DNA of 64,000 nt from Pseudomonas viridiflava (lineage in GTDB: Bacteria > Pseudomonadota > Gammaproteobacteria > Pseudomonadales > Pseudomonadaceae), in NCBI RefSeq assembly GCF_900580865.1, contig NZ_UTBZ01000052.1:124001-188000 (forward strand), written 5' to 3'. Both the position numbers and the translations under genes were made by a program. The notes under the pieces are model-generated. The model was not told the DNA's origin. It worked only from the letters and a program-made list of their open reading frames with translations, and did no database searches. Every line of letters starts with the position of its first letter. The stretch's first letter is position 1. This document shows positions 9,082-16,227 of the stretch, piece after piece.

Positions 9082-10680
9082 TTAATCGATACCGACACCC
9101 GAGAACACGTTGCGACCGAACGGGCTGACTTTGAACCCTTCGATCCTCGCGCTTAACGGCTGGTTGACCGTCGAGTGGGCGACAGGCGTGATCGGCACTT
9201 GCTGTTTAAGCAATTGCTGGGCCTGTTTGTAGAGCGCGGTGCGCTGGTCGCGGTCGGTGACGACCTTGGCCTGTTTAATCAGCTTGTCGTAAGCCGGATC
9301 GCACCACATGGAGTAGTTGTTGCCGCCGATGGCATCGCAGCTGTACAGCGTGCCGAGCCAGTTGTCCGGATCGCCATTGTCACCGGTCCAGCCGATCAGG
9401 CTGATGTCATGCTCGCCATTTTTGGTGCGCTTGATGTACTCGCCCCATTCGTAGCTGACGATCTTCACTTTCAGACCGATTTTGGCCCAGTCCGCCTGAA
9501 GCATTTCGGCCATCAGTTTGGCGTTCGGGTTGTATGGACGCTGCACCGGCATTGCCCACAGGGTGATTTCGGTGCCTTCCTTGACGCCGGCAGCCTTGAG
9601 CAGCTCTTTGGCTTTTTCCGGGTTGTAGGCGGCGTCTTTGATGCTGTCGTCGTAGGACCACTGGGTCGGCGGCATGGCGTTGACGGCCAGTTGGCCGGCG
9701 CCTTGATAAACAGCGTTGAGAATCCCTTGTTTATTCACCGCCATGTCCAGCGCCTGGCGCACTTCGAGCTGGTCGAACGGCTTGTGGCGCACGTTGTAAG
9801 CGATGTAGCCGAGGTTGAAACCTGGCTTGGAGATCAGTTGCAGTTTCGGGTCGGCCTTCAGCGCTTCAACATCGGCAGGGCGCGGATGCAGGGTGATCTG
9901 GCATTCGCCGGCCTTGAGCTTCTGCACGCGCACCGAGGCGTCGGTGTTGATCGCGAAGATCAGGTTGTCGAGTTTGACCCGGCTCGGATCCCAGTAGTGT
10001 TTATTACCGGTGTAACGAATGTTCGAGTCTTTCTGATAACTCTTGAACACGAACGGCCCGGTGCCGATCGGTTTCTGGTTGATGTCGCTCGGCTTGCCTT
10101 CGGCCAGCAGTTTGTCGGCGTATTCGGCGGACAGGATGGCGGCGAAGCTCATGGCGATGTTCTGGATGAACGCGGCGTCGACGCTGTTGAGTGTGAATTC
10201 AACGGTCAGCGGCCCGGTCTTCTCGACCTTGGCAATATTCTTGTTCAGGCTCATCCCGTTGAAATACGGGAACTCGGTTGGATAAGCCTTACGGAAAGGT
10301 TGCTGTGCATCCAGCATGCGATTAAACGTGAACAGAACGTCGTCGGCGTTCATGTCGCGGGTCGGTTTGAAGTACGGCGTTGTATGAAACTTCACACCTT
10401 CACGCAGGTGAAAGGTGTACTTGAGACCGTCCTCGGAAATATCCCACGTGGTTGCCAGGCCAGGTACGACATTGGTCGCGCCTTTTTCGAACTCAACCAA
10501 GCGGTTGTACAGCGGTTCGGCGGCGTCGTTATCGGTCGCTGTTGTGTACTGCGCAGTGTCAAAGCCCGCCGGGCTGCCTTCAGAGCAGAACACCAGGCTT
10601 TTGCTGGCGGCGAAACTGGCGGACGAGGCGGCCAACAGGCCGGCGCCCAGCAATGCGGAAAAAATCAAGGTATGGCGCAT
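9082..10680 (-). CDS. dppA: dipeptide-binding periplasmic protein, DppA family
   Basis: Family 5 solute-binding protein, 532 residues. It has a signal peptide (MRHTLIFSALLGAGLLAASSASFA), mature start ASKSLVFCSEGSPAGFD, then GTGPFVFKSYQKDSNIRYTG and GDNGDPDNWL. It is close to the next gene upstream over long stretches (for example VNAMPPTQWSYD and LWAMPVQRPYNPNAKLMAEM are shared exactly), so the two arose by a fairly recent duplication. GAGGGAG precedes the start. It lies just upstream of the porin gene. Which peptides it prefers cannot be told from the sequence; differing paralogues probably widen the range served by a single DppBCDF. Confidence 0.9.
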   Translation of the reverse strand: MRHTLIFSALLGAGLLAASSASFAASKSLVFCSEGSPAGFDTAQYTTATDNDAAEPLYNRLVEFEKGATNVVPGLATTWDISEDGLKYTFHLREGVKFHTTPYFKPTRDMNADDVLFTFNRMLDAQQPFRKAYPTEFPYFNGMSLNKNIAKVEKTGPLTVEFTLNSVDAAFIQNIAMSFAAILSAEYADKLLAEGKPSDINQKPIGTGPFVFKSYQKDSNIRYTGNKHYWDPSRVKLDNLIFAINTDASVRVQKLKAGECQITLHPRPADVEALKADPKLQLISKPGFNLGYIAYNVRHKPFDQLEVRQALDMAVNKQGILNAVYQGAGQLAVNAMPPTQWSYDDSIKDAAYNPEKAKELLKAAGVKEGTEITLWAMPVQRPYNPNAKLMAEMLQADWAKIGLKVKIVSYEWGEYIKRTKNGEHDISLIGWTGDNGDPDNWLGTLYSCDAIGGNNYSMWCDPAYDKLIKQAKVVTDRDQRTALYKQAQQLLKQQVPITPVAHSTVNQPLSARIEGFKVSPFGRNVFSGVGID

Positions 10681-10881
10681 GACGCTCCCTCTTTTTTAGT
10701 GTTGTGCAATGCGCCGTCGTCTCATCCGGAGACGTTTTGGCAGCATTGAGCTCAATCCAGTACGTGCAGCAAACCGGTGGCCCACACAGAAACTGGTCAG
10801 TACCCGACGGTAGGGGCCGCGGTCCTGGCAGTAAATGCGTAAATGCCTTAAAGCTCGTAGGAAAAGGCGACGCGTCCTATA

Positions 10882-10903
10882 CCACTGCGGTAATCCGCAG
10901 TGG
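10882..10903. other. perfect hairpin in the gap between two dppA paralogues
   Basis: CCACTGCGG / CCGCAGTGG, a 9-bp perfect stem with the loop TAAT, about 200 bases upstream of the 9082-10680 gene start. There is no T-run on either side. It could be an operator, an mRNA leader hairpin or a transcript-end stabiliser; the sequence does not decide. Confidence 0.4.
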
Positions 10904-10944
10904 AATTGGCTGTAGGCAATTTCCTAACTTCCCGGCAGGTAAAA

Positions 10945-10973
10945 CAACGGCGACGTCAAAAACGTCGCCGTTG
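10945..10973 (-). terminator. strong terminator of the second dppA paralogue
   Basis: Perfect 12-bp stem CAACGGCGACGT / ACGTCGCCGTTG with a 5-base loop, starting eight bases past the stop and followed on the minus strand by TTTT. This is the best factor-independent terminator in the dpp cluster and argues that the 9082-10680 gene has its own promoter in the 300-base gap. Confidence 0.75.
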
Positions 10974-10980
10974 CAGTGCC

Positions 10981-12606
10981 TTATTTGCTGACGCTGACGC
11001 CGTAGAAGGAGTTCAAGCCAAATGGGCTGATCTTGAAGTCCTGCACGTTGGCGCGCATGGGTTGGTACACCGTCGAGTGAGCGATAGGTGTCATAGGGAC
11101 TGCATCTTTGAGGACGTGTTGTGCCTCTTTGTACAGTTCGGTGCGCTTACCTTGGTCGGTTGTGCGCTTGGCTTCTTTGACGAGGCCGTCGAACTTCTTG
11201 TCGCACCACTTGGAGAAGTTGTTGCCGCTGAGCGAGTCGCAACCGAACAGCACGTTCAGCCAGTTGTCCGGATCACCATTGTCACCGCTCCAGCCAATGA
11301 TCATGGCCTGGTTCTCGCCACCTTTGGAACGCTTGATGTACTCGCCCCACTCGTAGCTGGTGATTTTCACTTTCAAGCCGATCTTGGCCCAGTCGGACTG
11401 GAGCATTTCAGCCATCAGTTTGGCGTTCGGGTTGTACGGACGCTGCACCGGCATCGCCCACAGCACGATCTCGGTACCTTCCTTGACGCCGGCTTCCTTG
11501 AGCAGCTGTTTGGCTTTCTCAGGGTCGTACTTGGCATCTTTGATGGTGGTGTCGTAAGACCATTGGGTCGGCGGCATGGCATTGACGGCCAGTTGGCCTG
11601 CGCCCTGGTAAACCGAGTCGATGATCTGCGGCTTGTTCACCGCCATGTCCAGCGCCTGACGTACTCGCAGGTCAGCCAGCGGGTTGGCCTCGTTGCTGCC
11701 CTTGACCTTGTCCATCACGTTGTAGGCGATGTAGCCCAGGTTGAAGCCAGCCTGATCAGGCATCTTCAGGGATTTGTCTTCTTTCAGCGCTTTCAGGTCA
11801 GCCGGACGCGGGAACAGGGTGACCTGGCACTCGTTCTTTTTCAGCTTCTGAATACGTACCGACGGGTCGGTGGTGATGGCGAAGATCAGGTTGTCGATCT
11901 TCACGTCATCCGGCTTCCAGTAGTCCTTGTTGCCGGTGTAACGGATGTTGGAATCTTTCTGGTAGCTCTTGAACACGAACGGACCAGTGCCGATCGGCTT
12001 CTGGTTGATGTCGGCAGCCTTGCCGTCCTTGAGCAGTTGGGCAGCGTACTCGGCGGACTGTACCGAAGCGAAGCTCATGGCCATGTTCTGGATAAACGCG
12101 GCATCAACTTCTTTCAACGTGAACTTGACGGTGTGGTCGTCGACTTTATCGATCTTGGTGATGTTGGTGTCCATCCCCATGTCGGTGAAGTACGGGAATT
12201 CGGTCGGGTACGCCTTACGGAACGGGTCATCCTTGTTAATCATGCGATTAAAGGTGAACAGCACGTCGTCGGCGTTGAACTCACGGGTCGGCTTGAAATA
12301 CGGGGTGGTGTGGAACTTGACGCCTTCACGCAGGTGGAAGGTGTAAGTCAGGCCGTCATCGGAAATGTCCCACTTGGTCGCCAGACCAGGAATCACGGCG
12401 GTGCCGCCGCGCTCGAACTGGGTCAGACGGTTGAACATGGTTTCGGCTGAGGCGTCGAAGTCGGTTCCGGTGGTGTACTGGCCTGGGTCGAAACCGGCCG
12501 GGCTGCCTTCGGAGCAGAACACCAGGTTAGTCGCAGCGGATGCGAAAGGTGCGGAGGCTAACAAGCCTGCGCCGACTAAAAACGGAATGACCGCGTGTTT
12601 AAGCAT
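10981..12606 (-). CDS. dppA: dipeptide-binding periplasmic protein, DppA family
   Basis: Family 5 solute-binding protein of 541 residues when started at MLKHAVIPFLVGAGLLAS, preceded by CATGAGGCCAAC with GAGG at good spacing; the longer frame from 12630 adds eight residues in front of the signal peptide and is unlikely. The mature protein begins near ATNLVFCSEGSPAGFD and carries GTGPFVFKSYQKDSNIRYTG and GDNGDPDNWL. It has a short insertion (VKGSNEANPLAD) absent from its nearest neighbour. It is probably transcribed alone, being bounded by a strong downstream terminator and a 260-base upstream gap. Confidence 0.9.
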   Translation of the reverse strand: MLKHAVIPFLVGAGLLASAPFASAATNLVFCSEGSPAGFDPGQYTTGTDFDASAETMFNRLTQFERGGTAVIPGLATKWDISDDGLTYTFHLREGVKFHTTPYFKPTREFNADDVLFTFNRMINKDDPFRKAYPTEFPYFTDMGMDTNITKIDKVDDHTVKFTLKEVDAAFIQNMAMSFASVQSAEYAAQLLKDGKAADINQKPIGTGPFVFKSYQKDSNIRYTGNKDYWKPDDVKIDNLIFAITTDPSVRIQKLKKNECQVTLFPRPADLKALKEDKSLKMPDQAGFNLGYIAYNVMDKVKGSNEANPLADLRVRQALDMAVNKPQIIDSVYQGAGQLAVNAMPPTQWSYDTTIKDAKYDPEKAKQLLKEAGVKEGTEIVLWAMPVQRPYNPNAKLMAEMLQSDWAKIGLKVKITSYEWGEYIKRSKGGENQAMIIGWSGDNGDPDNWLNVLFGCDSLSGNNFSKWCDKKFDGLVKEAKRTTDQGKRTELYKEAQHVLKDAVPMTPIAHSTVYQPMRANVQDFKISPFGLNSFYGVSVSK

Positions 12607-12813
12607 GTTGGCCTCATGATTTGTTGTCATTTTTTAGTTGTGAGGTACGACCTCGTGAGTCGTGCCTGCGGATACTTATGCAGGGGCCATACCCATTGCA
12701 AGATCCAGAGTGACTGCCGGCCTCAAAGCGTGGCACGAACGTACCTTAATGTCGCATCTGTATAACTTCTGACGCATTTGACCGTTTGCGAGTGGTTTTT
12801 ACGGTGCAAATGG

Positions 12814-12861
12814 AGCCCCAAAACGGTGCGCCGGTCACCTTGTGCGCGCCGCCTTGGGGCT
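12814..12861 (-). terminator. possible terminator of the first dppA paralogue
   Basis: AGCCCCAA and TTGGGGCT flank a GC-rich loop that itself holds short inverted pieces, a few bases past the stop of the 12867-14468 gene. The T-run is poor, so this is a weak call. Confidence 0.4.
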
Positions 12862-12866
12862 TGGTG

Positions 12867-14468
12867 TTACTTATTTATACCCACGCCATAGAAGGGGGTT
12901 AGACCGAAGGGGCTGATCCGGAAGTCGGTGACTTCCTTGCGCAGCGGCTGAAACACCGTGGAGTTGGCAATCGGTGTGATCGGCACTTGCTGTTTAAGGA
13001 TCAGTTGCGCCTGTTGATACAGTTTTACCCGCTGTTCTTTGTCCGTGGATAACTTGGCCTGTTGCACCAGTTTGTCGTAGGCCGGATCGCACCATTTGGC
13101 GTAGTTGCTGCCTTTGACCGCCGCGCAGCTGTAGAGCACGCCAAGCCAGTTGTCCGGGTCACCGTTGTCACCTGTCCAACCATAGATCATGGCGTCGTGT
13201 TCGCCATTTTTCGCACGTTTGATGTACTCGCCCCATTCGTAGCTGACGATGTTGGCCTTGATGCCGATTTTCTCCCAATCCTGCTGGATCATCTGCGCCG
13301 ACATGCGCGCATTCGGGTTTGAAGCGCGCTGCACTGTCATCGCCCAAAGGTTGATGGTTGTACCCGGCGCAACCCCTGCTTCTTTCAGTAGCACCTTTGC
13401 TTTTGCAGGGTCGTAGGGCGCGTCCTTGATGTTCGGGTCATACGACCATTGCGCCGGCGGCAAGGCGTTTTGCGCCAACTGGCCGGCGCTTTGGTAGACG
13501 GCTTTGATGATTGCCGGTTTGTCGATGGCCATGTCCAGCGCCTGCCGCACTTTGAGCTGATCGAGAGGCGCGTGGGTGGTGTTGTAAGCGAGGAACCCGA
13601 GGTTGAAACCGGCCTGTTTGAGCACGCGCAGGTTCGGGTCTTTTTCCATCACCTCGATGTCGGCCGGGCGTGGGTAGCCGCTGACCTGGCATTCGCCGGC
13701 CTTGAGTTTTTGCAGGCGCACGGCGGCGTCCGGGGTGATCGAGAAAATCAGGTTATCGATTTTGACGTCTTCGGGTTTCCAGTAGGCCGTGTTGGCGGCG
13801 TAGCGGATTTGTGAATCCTTCTGATAGCGCTTGAACACGAACGGGCCGGTGCCGACGGGTTTCTGGTTGAGGTCGGCGGCTTTGCCTTCCTTCAACAGTT
13901 GGGCGGCGTATTCGGCTGATTGCACCGAGGCGAAGCTCATGGCGAGGTTTTGCACAAATGCGGCGTCGACGTTGTTGAGGTTGAAGCGCACGGTTTGCTC
14001 GTCGAGTTTTTCTACCGATTTGATCGTGGTGTTCAGGCCCATGTCGGTGAAGTACGGGGATTCGGCGGGGTAGGCCTTGCGGAAGGCGTTGTCCGGGTCG
14101 AGCAGGCGCTGGAAGGTGAAGAGCACGTCGTCGGCGTTGAAGTCTCGGGTTGGTTTGAAGTAGTCGGTGGTGTGGAATTTTACGTTTTGGCGCAGGTGGA
14201 AGGTGTATTGCAGGCCATCCGGGGAGATGTCCCATTTGGTTGCCAGGCCGGGTTCGATGTCGGTGCCGCCGCGTTTGAATTGGGTGAGGCGGTTGAAGAC
14301 GGTTTCGGCGGAGGCGTCGAAGTCGGTGCCGCTGGTGTATTGGCTGGGGTCGAAGCCTGCCGGGCTGGCTTCGGAGCAGTAGACCAGGGTTGTGGCGGCG
14401 TTTGCTAGCGGGGCTATGGTTGTTAGTGCGAGGGTGATTAATAGTGGTTTGAGGGTGAATCTTTCCAT
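12867..14468 (-). CDS. dppA: dipeptide-binding periplasmic protein, DppA family (first of the cluster)
   Basis: Family 5 solute-binding protein, 533 residues, with signal peptide MERFTLKPLLITLALTTIAP...LANA and mature start ATTLVYCSEASPAGFD. The shared patches GTGPFVFKRYQKDSQIRYAA and GDNGDPDNWL are present. The start of the gene has an unusual run of G/T-rich codons as written on the plus strand (seen as C/A-rich on the coding strand), giving several long open frames on the opposite strand that are not genes. It is the first gene of the cluster and its upstream side faces a long repeat-filled gap. Confidence 0.9.
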   Translation of the reverse strand: MERFTLKPLLITLALTTIAPLANAATTLVYCSEASPAGFDPSQYTSGTDFDASAETVFNRLTQFKRGGTDIEPGLATKWDISPDGLQYTFHLRQNVKFHTTDYFKPTRDFNADDVLFTFQRLLDPDNAFRKAYPAESPYFTDMGLNTTIKSVEKLDEQTVRFNLNNVDAAFVQNLAMSFASVQSAEYAAQLLKEGKAADLNQKPVGTGPFVFKRYQKDSQIRYAANTAYWKPEDVKIDNLIFSITPDAAVRLQKLKAGECQVSGYPRPADIEVMEKDPNLRVLKQAGFNLGFLAYNTTHAPLDQLKVRQALDMAIDKPAIIKAVYQSAGQLAQNALPPAQWSYDPNIKDAPYDPAKAKVLLKEAGVAPGTTINLWAMTVQRASNPNARMSAQMIQQDWEKIGIKANIVSYEWGEYIKRAKNGEHDAMIYGWTGDNGDPDNWLGVLYSCAAVKGSNYAKWCDPAYDKLVQQAKLSTDKEQRVKLYQQAQLILKQQVPITPIANSTVFQPLRKEVTDFRISPFGLTPFYGVGINK

Positions 14469-14608
14469 GGAGTCCCCGGGGAGGTTGGAGGTGGTTGTTG
14501 GTTGAGGTTAGCGGGGAATTGGGGGTGTTCGGAAATATCGTTTTTCCTGTTGGAGTGTCTATCTCGGTATATGTGGGGGCTTTTTTGGGTACATATCCGT
14601 TGCTGCGG

Positions 14609-14900
14609 TAATGGCGGCTTAGGGTTCCGCCCTTACGGCGGGTCACTTTTTCCAGACGCCCGGAATGCCGGCCCAGAAAAAAGTAACCAAAAAGGCTTGC
14701 TCCTGCGTGCGGCCCGCTCGCTGGGGCTCGGGGTTCCTTCTCTCCGTGATCGATCCGGGCGCAGCGTCTCCGGTTTGCTTCGCTGCACCTACTCCCGCTG
14801 TGTTTGGCTGCGCCAAACGGTCGCTGCGCTCCCACGCCCGGATCAATCCCTCCACTCAGCCTTCCGACGTCGCCCGTGGGTTAAGATCAAAAGCAGGCGA
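14609..14900. repeat. Pseudomonas intergenic repeat element with GGTCACTTTTT inverted ends
   Basis: The stretch starts with a GGTTCCGCCCTTACGGCGGGTC block, then GGTCACTTTTT ... AAAAAGTAACC as an inverted repeat around a GC-rich loop, and continues with GC-rich text holding no convincing gene. I recognise this from many fluorescent Pseudomonas genomes as a dispersed intergenic element, but cannot count copies from one window. Open frames across it have no ribosome-binding site or family features. Confidence 0.55.
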
Positions 14901-14957
14901 GCTGACACTCGGCCTGTGGTGAAGAGCGCGGGTGTTCGGCTTTTGATTTGTGGTGGG

Positions 14958-15362
14958 TTTGCCCCTCACCCCAGCCCTCTCCCGAGGGAGAGGGAGCCGA
15001 TTTGTGTGTTTTTCAAAGTCTGAGTTCAACTCGGTATCGCACGTCGGCGTAGCTCTCCCAAACACCACGGTCAGTCCCCTCTCCCTACGGGCGGTCCGAC
15101 GTTTCGGGAGGGCTAGGGTGAGGGGCTTTTGATCTGTTTCAGAATCTGAGTTCAACTCGGTATTTCAAGTCGGCGTAACTCTCCCAAACACCTCGATCAG
15201 TCCCCTCTCCCTACGGGCGGTCTGACGTTTCGGGAGGGCTAGGGTGAGGGGCTTTTGATCTGCCTCAGAATCTGAGTTCAACTCGGTATTTCAAGTCGGC
15301 GTAGCTCTGCCAAACACCGCGATCAGTTCCCTCTCCCTCTGGGAGAGGGCCAGGGTGAGGGT
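14958..15362. repeat. three tandem copies of the CCCTCACCC...GGGAGAGGG intergenic repeat
   Basis: Blocks of about 126 bases repeat in tandem: the phrase CTGAGTTCAACTCGGTAT occurs near 15022, 15146 and 15272, each followed by AGTCGGCGTA-like text and a CCCTCTCCCT hairpin, then GGGTGAGGGGCTTTTGATCTG. In the first two copies the usual short hairpin loop is replaced by an extra segment (TACGGGCGGTCCGACGTTTC and a one-base variant). Together with the element before it, this fills the gap upstream of the first dppA gene; no gene is seen. Confidence 0.8.
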
Positions 15363-15458
15363 TGGCTTTTGGCTGTTTAAATCTGTGTCAGATAACCAGA
15401 ACCTTCCCACAAGGTTTTCAGGTTGTCCGTCGGACGTCGGCTCTCTAGTCTTTGGCTG

Positions 15459-15664
15459 TCGCTGAAGACTCAGCGATCGGGAGGTGAGATTCCCGGTTAT
15501 TGAATTTGGAAACCTGCACAAGCCCCTCCATAATCGCCGCCAGCTCATGCTGTCAGCAGTTTTTATGGCGGCTATGTACGGGCGGACTTTTGTCCGGCCG
15601 GGTTGGTTTCCTTACCGGTAATCTCACTCCGTACATAGTTGCCACCTCATTTCTCGAGTGAGAT
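15459..15664 (+). promoter_or_regulatory. highly structured leader upstream of the DUF6124 gene
   Basis: Seen directly: hairpin TCGCTGA-AGAC-TCAGCGA (15459-15476); a perfect 15-bp stem GGCGGCTATGTACGG (15567-15581) with CCGTACATAGTTGCC (15629-15643), counting two G-U pairs; inside it hairpin CGGAC-TTTT-GTCCG (15583-15596). The segment 15612-15630, inside the big stem loop, is complementary to GGAGGTGAGATTCCCGGTTA (15480-15499, one bulge and two mismatches), and its part ATCTCACTC (15621-15629) also to GAGTGAGAT (15656-15664). These pairings could form a pseudoknot or compete. The ribosome-binding site AAGGAAA follows at 15689. A regulatory RNA role is inference. Confidence 0.6.
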
Positions 15665-15701
15665 CGGAAATGAATGGCGTCAGTTCATAAGGAAATTTTC
15701 C

Positions 15702-16058
15702 ATGGATAAATTGATACCTGACCCACCTCTCGATACCCCACTCGAAGAAGCCATCCGCGCCGACGATCAGATCAAAACCCGCGAAGCTATCAAACGCGCC
15801 CTGGATTTCTACCTCAGCCCCGACCCGGTCAAACCCCGGCAGCCCAGCACGATGTTCCTGATCCAGCCAAACATCGACACCGAAAGCCTGCTGGCGCATG
15901 CCTGTGAGTCACTGGCGTCGGCGAACACGCTTACCGGCAATTTTGCCGATCAGCTTGGTCGCCCCGAGCGTCATACGGCGTTGGCGATTCAGCAGATCAT
16001 CATGCTGGCCGAGCTGGCGGTGAACCGGGCGCTGGATCGGGTTGATCCGCAGAACTGA
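15702..16058 (+). CDS. DUF6124 family protein
   Basis: A small cytosolic protein of 118 residues from a family (DUF6124, earlier handled as DUF3077) that is common and multi-copy in fluorescent Pseudomonas, of unknown function. Family features seen: the start MDKLIPDPPLDTP, a helix that ends in RALDFYL, the QPSTMFLI segment, the highly conserved DTESLLAHACESLASA (about residues 64-79), and a last helix VNRALDRVDPQN. The ATG follows AAGGAAATTTTCC; an upstream in-frame CTG or GTG-type start would read through the structured leader and is unlikely. It stands alone, with repeats on both sides, between the dpp cluster and the SIMPL gene. Confidence 0.8.
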   Translation: MDKLIPDPPLDTPLEEAIRADDQIKTREAIKRALDFYLSPDPVKPRQPSTMFLIQPNIDTESLLAHACESLASANTLTGNFADQLGRPERHTALAIQQIIMLAELAVNRALDRVDPQN

Positions 16059-16075
16059 AACCGCGTTATCGTTCT

Positions 16076-16140
16076 TCGCGAGCAGGCTCGCTCCCACATT
16101 GGAATGCGTTCAACCTGTGGGAGCGAGCTTGCTCGCGAGG
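16076..16140. repeat. REP/BIME inverted pair, GTGGGAGCGAGC family
   Basis: CGCGAGCAGGCTCGCTCCCAC and its inverted partner TGTGGGAGCGAGCTTGCTCGC (each written here as one unit) are separated by about 18 bases. Same family as the elements near 17.1, 30.0, 32.0 and 48.9 kb. Confidence 0.85.
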
Positions 16141-16172
16141 GTGGTGGTTCATCCGCAGCAAATCCCAGGCAC

Positions 16173-16208
16173 AAAAAAACCGCCGACCCTTCACAGATCG
16201 GCGGTTTT
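16173..16208 (-). terminator. bidirectional terminator between DUF6124 and SIMPL genes
   Basis: AAAAAACCGCCGA ... TCGGCGGTTTTT is a strong stem with A-run and T-run, about 20 bases past the SIMPL gene stop on the minus strand and also placed to stop the convergent DUF6124 transcript. Confidence 0.8.
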
Positions 16209-16227
16209 TCATTCAGCCCACTTCAAA

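Noticed and set aside
5845..12450. Long plus-strand open frames (about 500 codons each) opposite the dppA genes
   Set aside because: Three similar-sized frames mirror the three paralogues because the coding strand is conserved. They have no start signals and their translations (rich in V, H, D, Q, R) look like antisense of the binding proteins.
12731..12750. TGGCAC resembling the -24 part of a sigma-54 promoter upstream of a dppA gene
   Set aside because: The -12 element (TTGCA) is not at the required spacing, and the orientation is opposite to the gene.
13753..14835. Minus-strand frame of 360 codons across the start of the first dppA gene
   Set aside because: Its proline/arginine/histidine-rich translation is an out-of-frame reading of the signal-peptide end of dppA and of repeats; no family features.
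14502..15155. Several open frames in the repeat-filled gap upstream of dppA
   Set aside because: They span dispersed intergenic repeats, differ in frame from copy to copy and have no ribosome-binding sites.
14958..15362. Possible CRISPR-like array
   Set aside because: The period is about 126 bases, the repeated parts are long and palindromic, the 'spacers' are themselves repeated, and no cas gene is near.
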